Source: Anabaenopsis elenkinii CCIBt3563 (lineage in GTDB: Bacteria; Cyanobacteriota; Cyanobacteriia; Cyanobacteriales; Nostocaceae). Taken from it: a DNA stretch of 64,000 nt. The DNA is taken from contig NZ_CP063311.1 of the NCBI RefSeq assembly GCF_015245355.1, forward strand, positions 1,759,217-1,823,216. The letters run 5' to 3'. Positions 28,701-36,364 of this stretch are shown one piece after another. The number at the start of each line of letters is the position of its first letter. The stretch's first letter is position 1. The translations under genes were made by a program, and so were the position numbers. Under the pieces are notes generated by a model. The model did not search any database and was not told the origin of the DNA. It saw nothing but the letters and a program-made list of their open reading frames with translations.

Positions 28701-29067
28701 TGCTGTGTTGAAACCTATAAAGATGGCATCTGACACTATTCTCAAAGCTGAGTCTAGTGTTTTTCATGGAGAAACATTAGTTATGGCGGTGGCGGCGGAA
28801 GTGTTTAAACTCATGGATCGTGTTCATGTTGATACTGCTGAAGGACGTTGGGTAATGAGTAACCGTGAACAAGAACGCCAAGCTGTGGTAGATTTTTCCA
28901 GATATTTTGTTCAGGAGGTATTCGAGAAATCATTTGCAGGCGATCGCGCTCGTTTAGCAGGTCGTCAAATCAATTTAATTAAAAATACTTGTGAGTTCCT
29001 TTACCGCCTTGCAGATGACAAAGAAAACGCCGAAAAAGATACCGAAAAAGATGATGTAACTGAGTAA
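25717..29067 (+). CDS. cas10d: Cas10d (Csc3), large effector and HD nuclease subunit of type I-D
   Basis: This 1116-aa protein is the large subunit of the I-D effector. The N-terminal HD-like nuclease is seen around THLLNGLF (His127) and FILHDFEKF (His168-Asp169). The acidic stretch ELEELDDDLFNQD near the start is unstructured. No GGDD polymerase motif is found, consistent with the inactive palm of Cas10d. It recognises the PAM and carries the nuclease that elsewhere belongs to Cas3. It is followed after 57 bases by csc2. About 240 bases with candidate guide-target site C precede it. Confidence 0.92.
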   Translation: MNKKTQAIADNNQLDLFDNQNEELEELDDDLFNQDFGFDSGSSDHTIETQGELLTLKLLREAIQAQNPHDPVMADFAEYVLPNLLNIAIGVTAKGGKFFDKIDHKRAAAGKTKVRRDNAADQSLNTHLLNGLFPANLIEKRLQQLDTTVRRLVKERERRLVIAGFILHDFEKFPDVPADCRQLPLTEHRQIIDQKIHQLGLDKFINPDNSEAYQQYLDDLLCIAYNAQRRWDTNWNFSEFGLNPVLQDRILRNLSELTCLADSLASIVKHPQDAEHTRLKEILHELSDGQLKFTYHSIAENRGVLTNVVNNALIEAHTSVNTHDKIYYQPLLYLPTGVIYLALRNAPPITKENLSDRVVNSIKSLCAGQLRLRQTGFGRDGKGMKYAEYYNLFFEHLGLMQVALDATLRILNPNKSSVAQSRSENLIKFQQKKVLSADYDFTFKDDIRIDQIAEFGDLVTRKIWEETVKRIDAARKKDKKLPVLPDLDLTHKIAELWNLTAYLPAIREIQSINESLKEKKLKGNTGGVPYEWYYLAAKYLESHPGIENIREICQEIIDYLSTLIYPVISQYELPDGWEDLRLWVSRVVMLPNTKQQVSPATESQTFLDELTNYNGAKKSGRGKQLICSISHSAYTVTEQMESAVLFTPQVYTNKQMLGGSNAKRNISSIAGVEMMLRQILMNQTQAVGKRFEDGKYRYLYFYPTYYFTPETNKFLQKAYNGIAQTRFDTSIRNHFISKDLQANLEKANYQRVDTFIIDEHIQAGKDRTFKLSYPEDQPLTFYFMALPPGKDSTDTESWIMPSWLAFAFPMILDVKTVVSESPIPPFNDGAEFEESVFLDSAPHAFRALVKRDRFRLDYILEGWEENSIQYPAPLNVLTAAYAIHLDVNAKQGKTGYDANWGKFAELAKDFETSPLYVFAYLNRWVRNQGVETARIEKVRLYTYHFYPCFDPHVKFDQNMEQLIVGEQSSLNHPQNLTDFYRKFYRANKRYNPKSNAVLKPIKMASDTILKAESSVFHGETLVMAVAAEVFKLMDRVHVDTAEGRWVMSNREQERQAVVDFSRYFVQEVFEKSFAGDRARLAGRQINLIKNTCEFLYRLADDKENAEKDTEKDDVTE

Positions 29068-29124
29068 TTAGATATTTCCATTAACCCAATTTCAAATACA
29101 TTCAATTCTCTGGAGAGATTAATC

Positions 29125-30132
29125 ATGTCATTGCTGAAAACAGTTCCTTCAAAACTATTCCAAGCTGCAATTCCCTACAAACCTATGGGAAAATATGCCC
29201 ATTTTATCACCATACGCATTACAGAATCTTATCCACTTTTTCAAACAGATGGAGAATTAAATAAAGCCAGGGTGAGAGCTGGAGTGAGAGATAAAGCCAC
29301 AATTAGCCGTTTATCAATGTTTAAGCGCAAACAATCTACCCCAGAACGTTTAGTTGGTCGGGAATTACTGCGTAACTACGGCTTTATGACTGCGGAGGAA
29401 TGCGAATATAACGTTAATTTCGCTATGGATAATCCTGATTGTATTATTTACGGTTTTGCCATTGGTGATTCTGGTTCGGAAAAATCTAAGGTAATTGTAG
29501 ATACAGCATTTTCAATTACCCCTTTTGACGAATCCCACGAAACTTTTACCCTCAACGCCCCCTATGAAAATGGTACAATGGCATCTAAGGGGGAAAATGG
29601 TTCTAAAATCGGTGAAGTTACCAGTCGTATTAATGAGCAAGACCATATTAGACCACAGGTTTTCTTCCCTAGTATTGTCACCCTCAAAGATCCCACAGAG
29701 GCTAGTTTCCTTTACGTTTTTAATAATATTCTTAGAACCCGCCACTATGGAGCCCAAACCACCCGTACAGGTCGTCTGCGCAATGAGTTGATTGGTGTTG
29801 TATTTGCAGATGGAGAAATTACCAGTAATCTCCGTTGGACTCAAGCCATATATGACCAAATGAAAGCCCAAAATACCATTAATCCTCCTGAACCTTTGGA
29901 TGAAGATGATGTAATTAGTGCTGCTAAAAGTACAATTGAGGCTTTAATGGCTGATGAGTTTATTGTACATACTGATTTTATTGGTGATGCTTTTTCACCT
30001 CTGCTACAGGAAGTTAAGACCCTTACAGGTACAGAAACAGGAATTAAAGCAATTTTAGAGAAAGCTGATGGGGAAGCCAAGGATTATGCTAAAAAACACA
30101 TTAGCAAAAAGAAAACGGTGCGGGCTAAGTAA
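29125..30132 (+). CDS. csc2: Csc2 (Cas7d), backbone subunit of the type I-D effector
   Basis: This 335-aa RAMP-fold protein coats the crRNA guide. Recognised features are the start MSLLKTVPSKLFQAAIPYKP, then RVRAGVRDKATISRLSMFKR and ARTRHYGAQTTRTGRLRNE-like segments typical of Csc2 (here RTRHYGAQTTRTGRLRNELI). Length matches the family. A CTGGAGAG ribosome-binding sequence lies before the ATG. csc1 follows after 5 bases, so the two are translationally close. Confidence 0.93.
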   Translation: MSLLKTVPSKLFQAAIPYKPMGKYAHFITIRITESYPLFQTDGELNKARVRAGVRDKATISRLSMFKRKQSTPERLVGRELLRNYGFMTAEECEYNVNFAMDNPDCIIYGFAIGDSGSEKSKVIVDTAFSITPFDESHETFTLNAPYENGTMASKGENGSKIGEVTSRINEQDHIRPQVFFPSIVTLKDPTEASFLYVFNNILRTRHYGAQTTRTGRLRNELIGVVFADGEITSNLRWTQAIYDQMKAQNTINPPEPLDEDDVISAAKSTIEALMADEFIVHTDFIGDAFSPLLQEVKTLTGTETGIKAILEKADGEAKDYAKKHISKKKTVRAK

Positions 30133-30137
30133 TCTCT

Positions 30138-30845
30138 ATGAGCATTATCTACCAATGTCAATTAGAACTACATGATAGCCTGTATTTTGCCACCCGTGAA
30201 ATTGGGCGACTTTACGAAACAGAGCCAATAATTCACAATTACGCCCTCTGTTACGCACTGGGTTTAGTTGATAGTGAAATCCACTCTACTACCGTAGCTG
30301 ATGAACACTCCTATCGCTACTTTAGCCAGGAACAAGTACCAAAATATGAGGAGCATTTAATACCACTCAACCAGCAGAAAATTTACATTACTCCCGCTCG
30401 AGTTTTGCATCATTCCGCCATTCTTAACACCTGGAAGTATGCTAATAATAACTACCATGTCGAGATGGAGAAAACCCAAAAGAATATCCCCAGTTTTGGT
30501 AGAACTAAAGAAATTGCACCAGAAAGTCAATTTGAGTTTTTCCTAATTGCTGACAAACCAATTAAATTACCAAAATGGATCCGCTTGGGTAAATGGATGA
30601 GTAAGGCTGAGGTAACAGTTACAGAGTTACCCAAGTCTCATACTACTGAGGGTTTATTTACTTGTAAATATCCTTTAAACCCTTTAGATGTCATGTTTAC
30701 TAATCAAGTTATTAGCTATGATGTAGTAAATATGCCTCCTGTTAGTCTGATTCAAAATGTGCAAATGCGAGGTTTATACTATTACTTTGATGGTATCCCC
30801 GGGTTAAAGCTTCCCGCTCGCATGGAATACCGTTTTGGGAGTTAA
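30138..30845 (+). CDS. csc1: Csc1 (Cas5d), type I-D effector subunit
   Basis: This 235-aa Cas5-like RAMP protein would hold the 5' handle of the crRNA. The N-terminus MSIIYQCQLELHDSLYFATR is followed by IGRLYETEPIIHNYALCYAL, characteristic of Csc1. The C-terminal part has LIQNVQMRGLYYYFDGIPGL, with an aromatic- and glycine-rich strand typical of RAMP folds. It starts 5 bases after csc2 and ends about 105 bases before the start preferred for the oxygenase gene, in the same direction. Confidence 0.9.
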   Translation: MSIIYQCQLELHDSLYFATREIGRLYETEPIIHNYALCYALGLVDSEIHSTTVADEHSYRYFSQEQVPKYEEHLIPLNQQKIYITPARVLHHSAILNTWKYANNNYHVEMEKTQKNIPSFGRTKEIAPESQFEFFLIADKPIKLPKWIRLGKWMSKAEVTVTELPKSHTTEGLFTCKYPLNPLDVMFTNQVISYDVVNMPPVSLIQNVQMRGLYYYFDGIPGLKLPARMEYRFGS

Positions 30846-30950
30846 TCAAGGTCAGTTTTAGCAATATGGAACCACAGATGTAGACAATAAACACACATGA
30901 TTGTCCTAATGTGGTTCTTAATTTTACTTTCCATCACTTTTTCAAGTCAC

Positions 30951-31562
30951 GTGAAGTACTTTCAACAACAGCATAACGCTTTCCCCAAGGATTATCTCAA
31001 TAACCTATGGGGGGAAATTCAGGCTTGTCCTTACTTTGCTATCAATAATCTTAACCGCGATTTTGTCGCCACTAAGGGATTTTCTCTAGTGTTTAGGCGA
31101 TCGCACATCTCCACTGTAGAACAAAAATTTCCCTACTTTAAGCCCTACTTAGATTTAGCTCTCCAACCTAGTTGTAATGCTTTTTACCTCAATCCCTTAC
31201 AGCTTCAACAAGGTTCCCGTGTAGACCCCCACATTGACCGCTCCTTGCGTTCTTACTGCAAAACCGTAGAACCGCCTATGTGTGTCAGTGTTCTATATGT
31301 ACGCTTACCAGAAGACATGGTAGGAGGGGAATTAGTACTCAAGTCCCATAAACGCCAACTGGGACAAATTAAACCCCAGGTAAATACTTTAGTTTACTTC
31401 CAAGGTGATTTAACTCACTCCGTTAACCCTGTGCAAACCATGGGAAAGCGTTTGAGCCTAGTTTGTGAACAGTATAGTTTAAGTCAATATGAACTGGCAG
31501 AAATACCAGACTTTACCATTGAATCAAGAGTTCCCCAATCTAGCACAAAAAAACGTAAGTAA
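30951..31562 (+). CDS. 2-oxoglutarate/Fe(II)-dependent oxygenase inside the cas operon
   Basis: The protein has the full prolyl-4-hydroxylase-type signature: H-x-D in VDPHIDRS, the GGELVLKS strand, the distal His in GDLTHSVNPV and the 2-oxoglutarate-binding Arg in MGKRLSLV. It should use iron, oxygen and 2-oxoglutarate to hydroxylate a substrate, perhaps a protein or nucleic acid. The long frame from 30897 adds a hydrophobic N-terminus (MIVLMWFLILLSITF) unlike the family, so the GTG at 30951, giving (M)KYFQQQHNAFPKDY, is preferred (203 aa). It sits between csc1 and cas6 in the same orientation. It is not a known Cas component; its role in the locus is open. Confidence 0.8.
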   Translation: MKYFQQQHNAFPKDYLNNLWGEIQACPYFAINNLNRDFVATKGFSLVFRRSHISTVEQKFPYFKPYLDLALQPSCNAFYLNPLQLQQGSRVDPHIDRSLRSYCKTVEPPMCVSVLYVRLPEDMVGGELVLKSHKRQLGQIKPQVNTLVYFQGDLTHSVNPVQTMGKRLSLVCEQYSLSQYELAEIPDFTIESRVPQSSTKKRK

Positions 31563-31625
31563 AACACCCCAATAAAACACCCCAATAAAACACCCCAATA
31601 AAACACCTCAATAAAACACCCAAGT
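31561..31625 (+). repeat. five tandem 13-bp repeats between oxygenase gene and cas6
   Basis: AAAACACCCCAAT is repeated five times starting at the oxygenase stop codon. The first three copies are exact, the fourth has one change (CACCTC) and the fifth ends CACCCAAGT. It may have arisen by slippage. It separates the two genes by only about 80 bases, and cas6 has no evident ribosome site, so the repeat could affect cas6 expression. Confidence 0.9.
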
Positions 31626-31642
31626 AAACTGTTGAGTCTTTC

Positions 31643-32578
31643 TTGACTTTAGCCCTCCCAATTACAAATTACCTTTATCCCACTGTTCCCCAGCAAACAC
31701 AAAATATTCTGAACTATTTAAATAATATGCCTCATAGCTTAATTCTTAACCTCCTTCCCCTGTCGCCTATCCCTCCCCAGTTTCTCACAGGAAGACATCT
31801 GCACGCACTATTTTTAACCCTTGTCAGTTCCGTAGACCGCACATTAGGCGATCGCCTACATAACTCTACTGCAGATAAGGCTTTCACCCTCTCACCCCTA
31901 CAAACTAATTTCCTTCAGGGAACTAGAGGAATATCTAAACTGCAACATACACACCAAGAAGCTATCCCCCCAGGAAAGCCTTGCTGGTGGCGCATCTCCC
32001 TCTTAGATGACACACTCTTTGGTCAACTTACCCAACTCTGGCTCAATCTTAACCCTAATCACCCTTGGCATCTAGGCCCCGCTGACTTGTATATTACCAG
32101 CATTCAAGGTACACCCCAATCTACCCAGCCTTGGGCTAATACTATACCCTATAGTGAATTATACCAGCAAGCCAGCGATCGCTATCGCACTATTCACTTT
32201 ACTTTCTCGACACCCACCGCCTTCCGTCAAGGAAAATATGACACTACCCTCCCCACCAGAGAATGTATCTTTAATTCCCTACTTTCTCGGTGGAATAAAT
32301 ATAGTGAAATCCAAATTAATCAAATTGCTATTGACTCCATATTTCCCTCATTCTTCAAGGTTCATACAGAAATTGTCGCAGACTCTCGTAGTAAATTTAT
32401 TGGATTTGTAGGAGAAGTGAGCTATCAAATCTTAGGAGAAATAGAACCTATAGACATTAAAAATATTAACGCCTTGGCTGATTTTGCCTTATATGCAGGG
32501 GTAGGACGGAAAACACCAATGGGTATGGGGATGATGCGGCGAACATATCAATCAAAACTGACAAAAAATTATGAATAA
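31643..32578 (+). CDS. cas6: Cas6 endoribonuclease (crRNA processing)
   Basis: This 311-aa protein would cut the array transcript within each repeat, leaving the 8-nt 5' handle AUUGAAAC. The N-terminal RAMP fold contains LPPQFLTGRHLHALFL-like sequence (PIPPQFLTGRHLHALFLTLV). The C-terminal glycine-rich loop of Cas6 is clear as YAGVGRKTPMGMGMMRR. The start is a TTG at 31643 (TTGACTTTAGCC); no in-frame ATG lies near, so the start is unusual and probably weak. The 3' end overlaps the Cas4 remnant by 8 bases. Confidence 0.88.
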   Translation: MTLALPITNYLYPTVPQQTQNILNYLNNMPHSLILNLLPLSPIPPQFLTGRHLHALFLTLVSSVDRTLGDRLHNSTADKAFTLSPLQTNFLQGTRGISKLQHTHQEAIPPGKPCWWRISLLDDTLFGQLTQLWLNLNPNHPWHLGPADLYITSIQGTPQSTQPWANTIPYSELYQQASDRYRTIHFTFSTPTAFRQGKYDTTLPTRECIFNSLLSRWNKYSEIQINQIAIDSIFPSFFKVHTEIVADSRSKFIGFVGEVSYQILGEIEPIDIKNINALADFALYAGVGRKTPMGMGMMRRTYQSKLTKNYE

Positions 32579-32879
32579 TAGCGAATATATCCAGATTGCA
32601 GCCTTGAATCAATATGCCTATTGTCCTCATCGCTATTGGCGGATGTTTTGTGCTGGAGAGTTTACCGATAATCAATACACAATTGAAGGCACTAATTTAC
32701 ATGAACGTGTCCACACTATGGGTGATATTCATGGAGGAGAAGCCTGGGAGATTCGGGCGATTTATTTAAAATCAGAAACATATAACCTCATGGGCAAATC
32801 TGATGAAATCCAAGGCCGTCTCCTCGGTAAATATCTTATGGGAGAAATTGACAAATATCCACCACTAGTTATGAAATAA
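32571..32879 (+). pseudogene. Cas4 N-terminus fused to Cas1 C-terminal tail by internal deletion
   Basis: Residues 1-78 match the start of CRISPR Cas4: YIQIAALNQYAYCPHRYWRM with Cys18, then AGEFTDNQYTIEGTNLHERV and YNLMGKSD. After about residue 78 the text changes to QGRLLGKYLMGEIDKYPPLV, resembling the last helix and tail of Cas1 (R.L..YL.GE...Y.P). The rest of the Cas4 nuclease, including three C-terminal iron-sulfur cysteines, and nearly all of Cas1 are missing. The frame is open through the junction near 32804. It can still be translated but should not act as Cas4 or Cas1. Some cyanobacterial I-D loci carry a Cas4-Cas1 fusion, so one deletion could explain it. Confidence 0.8.
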
Positions 32880-32889
32880 ATTAAACCTT

Positions 32890-33162
32890 ATGTTTGTAGT
32901 TATTTCCTACGACATACCAGAAGATAATCGCCGCAATAAAATTCACAAAATTCTTAAATCCTATGGACAGTGGATGCAGTATTCTGTATTTGAGTGCGAT
33001 TTAACCCAAACTCAGTATGCTAAACTGCGATCGCGTTTATCTAAACTCATCAAACCAGACCAAGACAGCATCCGGTTTTATGTTCTTTGCGCTTGCTGTC
33101 AGGGAAAAGTCGAGCGCATTGGCGGTGAACTCCCCAGGGACAACACAGTCTTTTTTGCTTGA
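32890..33162 (+). CDS. cas2: Cas2
   Basis: This 90-aa protein starts MFVVISYDIPEDNRRNKIHK, with the conserved Asp after the first strand, followed by LKSYGQWMQYSVFECDL and the FYVLCACC strand, all standard Cas2 features. Cas2 normally bridges two Cas1 dimers during spacer integration. With cas1 apparently deleted just upstream, this Cas2 has no obvious partner in the window. The start lies 11 bases after the Cas4/Cas1 remnant; the CRISPR leader follows its stop. Confidence 0.92.
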   Translation: MFVVISYDIPEDNRRNKIHKILKSYGQWMQYSVFECDLTQTQYAKLRSRLSKLIKPDQDSIRFYVLCACCQGKVERIGGELPRDNTVFFA

Positions 33163-33326
33163 GTTTTGCGTCAACCAGTAGATGTTTTAACAAGATGGGG
33201 AAATTTTCAGGCTGAAATCCTTACCTCATCTGCTTTTGAACCCTCTCATCTTTAAATTAAGGTTGACGCACCCCAGTGAAACCTTTGCTGTCGCGTGTTT
33301 TGAGGTTAATTTCTCAAATGTTACTC

Positions 33327-33356
33327 TTGACAACCCAACTCCTGAAAAGCTATAGT
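33327..33356 (+). promoter_or_regulatory. CRISPR leader promoter
   Basis: TTGACA (33327-33332) and TATAGT (33351-33356) are separated by 18 bases, a good sigma-70-type promoter reading toward the array. The expected start, about 33363, is some 57 bases before the first repeat. The leader region between cas2 and the array is about 257 bases long and otherwise has no gene. Confidence 0.7.
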
Positions 33357-33419
33357 TGTTTTAGATTGACGCAACAGAACCTTGAAAACTACATATATCA
33401 ATGCTTTCACCTCCGGGCG

Positions 33420-34050
33420 GCTACAATTACCTATAATCCCTATCAGGGATTGAAACTCGCTAAACTATACTCACAGCATGAGTATAACCCGTGCTACAAT
33501 ACCTATAATCCCTATCAGGGATTGAAACGAGCTTGTATTGTGTCTGGTGTAATGCTTCTGCTACAATTACCTATAATCCCTATCAGGGATTGAAACGTTG
33601 GGATTTTTTTTTACAGGCGTGGGACTTGGATATAAGCTACAATTACCTATAATCCCTATCAGGGATTGAAACAAGAATCTGGATGATGTACTCTTTGATG
33701 ATTTGTCGTCACAAGCTACAATTACCTATAATCCCTATCAGGGATTGAAACTATAAATATAGACTGGTTTATCCATGCTTCGTGGTAGTGTTACAATTAC
33801 CTATAATCCCTATCAGGGATTGAAACTATAAATATAGACTGGTTTATCCATGCTTCGTGGTAGTGTTACAATTACCTATAATCCCTATCAGGGATTGAAA
33901 CTATAAATATAGACTGGTTTATCCATGCTTCGTGGTAGTGTTACAATTACCTATAATCCCTATCAGGGATTGAAACAAATGGTACTTTTTATTATGTAAA
34001 AGATTTACCGCAAGCTACAATTACCTATAATCCCTGATAGGGATTGAAAC
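33420..34050 (+). CRISPR. type I-D CRISPR array, 9 repeats and 8 spacers
   Basis: The 37-bp repeats begin GCTACAATTACC or GTTACAATTACC and end AATCCCTATCAGGGATTGAAAC-like (stem AATCCCT/AGGGATT, handle ATTGAAAC). Repeats start at 33420, 33493, 33560, 33636, 33715, 33790, 33865, 33940 and 34014. Spacers are 36, 31, 39, 42, 38, 38, 38 and 37 bp. Repeat 2 lacks one T and is 36 bp. Spacers 5, 6 and 7 are identical, and the repeats ending those units share the GTTACAA start, so they arose by tandem duplication. The last repeat has GATA where the others have ATCA in the stem loop. Orientation is set by the 3' GAAAC, the leader promoter and the neighbouring cas2. Confidence 0.97.
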
Positions 34051-34158
34051 TTGTCCCCTCCCATCACAAGGGGAGGGCTGGGGTCGGTTTATGTTATAAT
34101 CACCTACAATCGGTGACCAGAAGGTTACAAAAAACCGGAGAAAATCAGATACTCCAGA

Positions 34159-36210
34159 TTAAAAACTACTTTCAACAATCGGAACTATAGGCTCAAATGG
34201 TGGAGGCTCAGGATTAAGTAACTGCTGCCAATTCTTAATTTGCTGTTGCGCTGCATTATAAGCAGAACTACCTCGGGGAATTAACCTCGCCGTCTCAATC
34301 GCCCTAGGAAGATTAGAATTACTCTGAGAATTAGCAATGGTTAATAACTGCTGACTCCATTGGTTAACGGCAAAATTCACATCCATCCGTAAGGTGCTAC
34401 TTCTGGGAACACGGTTCGCTATGGCGATCGCTTGAGACAAAGCCTCTGGCGTACCCGCACCTGCTACCTGTTGCGCCCTAGTCCAGTTTTCGCGGGCGCG
34501 GATTTGCCTTTGCCAATTACTTATCTCATTCCTAGCTTCCCCAGAAAGCGATCGCCGTGATGATGCAATGGGTTGTATTGTATTAATAGCAGCATTAAGA
34601 TTACCACCTTGGGCTAGCATTCTGGCTCGATCTAAATAGGGCTGATCTTGTATACGCTCAATGGTGGCCGTCCATTGCCTAATTCTCCTCTGTGCCTCAG
34701 AATACAATGCCCGACCCTCACGGATTTGTCTAGCTTCCGATATTGCTGCTTGCAAAGCATTAATATCATTTGAACGCCATACCAATTGTTCAGCCCGTTC
34801 CAAAATAGGTCTATCTTCAATAGTCTCTACTTGGTTACGCCAACGGTTAATCTCTGTCCTTGCTTCCGAAGCCCGGGCGCTATTAGCCGAAACTAACTGA
34901 GCTTCAACAATGGCGGCTCTTAAATCTTCAACTCTCCCTTGACTAGCAATTGTTCTGGCTGTTTCCAAACGTGCCACATCTTGAATTTCCACTTCCCAAT
35001 TAGCAATTAATGCCTGTGCCTCACCATAAATTGCTCTGGAAGCATCAACTTGTTGCGCCTGAAAGATTGCTGTCTCTAAGCCGGATACAGTACCAATCCA
35101 TGCACTCCTTTTGGCATCAGTTAAGGTGATAAAGTCTTGGACTTCTACCTGCAACTGGGCATTATCTGGAATTTGTCTGGCAATATCTAGAGCTGTGCTG
35201 GCATCCCTCCTATCCAGACTTGCCTGTGCTAACTCTAGCATTTTTCTGCCAATTTCGGGAATCAACTCTTGTGCTTGTTGATAAAGGTAGCTTTCTGGTT
35301 TCAGGGACTCAGAAAGTTTAATCGCTTCTAATAAGTTATCTTGAACTTTCGTATTTGCTAGACGTTCCGCATTTGCTAACTTCTCGCCATCCTCTTTTGT
35401 TGATATAATCAAGTTATTTAACTGATTATATTTAACACCAGACCAGTACTGATTATCTACACGTATTAATTTAGCCGCCAGCATAGATGCCGATTGCCAG
35501 CGCCGTTGTCTTAATTCCCTTTCCACCTGGTTATATATTCCTTCCGCCTGAGACCAAATTGACTCCCATTTAGCGACCTGTTCATCTACTAATTTATAAG
35601 CCGCTAAATGTTTAGGTATCCGACGGACTGTGGCAATAGCCCCTGCTAAATCACCTGACTGAAAACTCTCGTTTGCCAGCCGTAAAATATCTTGCGACCA
35701 TTCGGTAATAAAACGGTTAATTTCTCCCCCCAAGGGGTGATCCTCTGATATCTTACTCACCAAAGCGATCGCTCCGAGTAAATCATCCACATTTTGCCCA
35801 GCAGCTAGCTTCTGAGCGCAATATAACCGGACTGAAGCACTCACAAAAGGTCGAGACACCGCTGTACAAGTGGGACTACTTGGTAGCCTCAGCAACATTC
35901 TCATCGCTAGGAAACCGATACTGCCAGGTATTAATGTTAATATTAATCCCCACACAAACCAGTTTTTTGTCCAGCCCCCGTATTTCCCAGACTTTTGCCC
36001 AGGTAGACTAGTTGGAGCTGACTGCTGATGTAAAGGTGATTCGTAACTGTCTTGTTGTTGTTGATTCACTGACTTAGAGGTTGAACCATTAACCGAGACA
36101 CCAAATGCTTGAATTTTAGCGAATTGTGGCGTTGGGGATAAACTGATCATATCATCTGGCTCTCCTTCTGGAGATGGGGACCAATTTTCTGGAATATCCC
36201 GCTGTGTCAT
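34159..36210 (-). CDS. cyanobacterial membrane protein with helical repeats
   Basis: This 683-aa protein has a Pro/Ser/Gln-rich cytoplasmic N-terminus (about 1-80), one membrane segment (WFVWGLILTLIPGSIGFLAM, about 83-102) and a long helical part. In that part, units of roughly 50-70 residues repeat motifs such as A.A.I..A..I......Y..AQ..I..W and W...I. The repeats resemble tetratricopeptide-like hairpins and are predicted to lie outside the cytoplasm. Similar cyanobacterial proteins are sometimes labelled chromosome segregation ATPase, but no ATPase motif is visible, so I do not adopt that name. The function is unknown. It starts opposite the CRISPR array and is not part of that locus. Confidence 0.7.
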   Translation of the reverse strand: MTQRDIPENWSPSPEGEPDDMISLSPTPQFAKIQAFGVSVNGSTSKSVNQQQQDSYESPLHQQSAPTSLPGQKSGKYGGWTKNWFVWGLILTLIPGSIGFLAMRMLLRLPSSPTCTAVSRPFVSASVRLYCAQKLAAGQNVDDLLGAIALVSKISEDHPLGGEINRFITEWSQDILRLANESFQSGDLAGAIATVRRIPKHLAAYKLVDEQVAKWESIWSQAEGIYNQVERELRQRRWQSASMLAAKLIRVDNQYWSGVKYNQLNNLIISTKEDGEKLANAERLANTKVQDNLLEAIKLSESLKPESYLYQQAQELIPEIGRKMLELAQASLDRRDASTALDIARQIPDNAQLQVEVQDFITLTDAKRSAWIGTVSGLETAIFQAQQVDASRAIYGEAQALIANWEVEIQDVARLETARTIASQGRVEDLRAAIVEAQLVSANSARASEARTEINRWRNQVETIEDRPILERAEQLVWRSNDINALQAAISEARQIREGRALYSEAQRRIRQWTATIERIQDQPYLDRARMLAQGGNLNAAINTIQPIASSRRSLSGEARNEISNWQRQIRARENWTRAQQVAGAGTPEALSQAIAIANRVPRSSTLRMDVNFAVNQWSQQLLTIANSQSNSNLPRAIETARLIPRGSSAYNAAQQQIKNWQQLLNPEPPPFEPIVPIVESSF

Positions 36211-36364
36211 TTCTCACACCAAAGTAGTTTAATAGTTGACTGTTATAGGCTGATAATGCCCATGCTCTCATACCAAATGGATGATAATTCCCCAGCTACC
36301 TGATTCAATATTCTCTGACCACAGATAGCATGAACAACATGGATTTATGGTATGATTATGTACT

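Noticed and set aside
33276-33593. A 105-aa open frame across leader and array
   Set aside because: It translates CRISPR repeats (YNPYQGLK units) and has no protein features.
33776-33789. A 14-base match between the triplicated spacer and 41755-41768 (TGCTTCGTGGTAGT) as a self-target
   Set aside because: Only 14 bases at the wrong end of the spacer match. Given the total length searched this is not unlikely by chance, and the bases beyond it do not agree.
34159-36210. Naming the helical repeat protein a chromosome segregation ATPase
   Set aside because: No Walker A or B motif is visible. The protein is a single-pass membrane protein with helical repeats.
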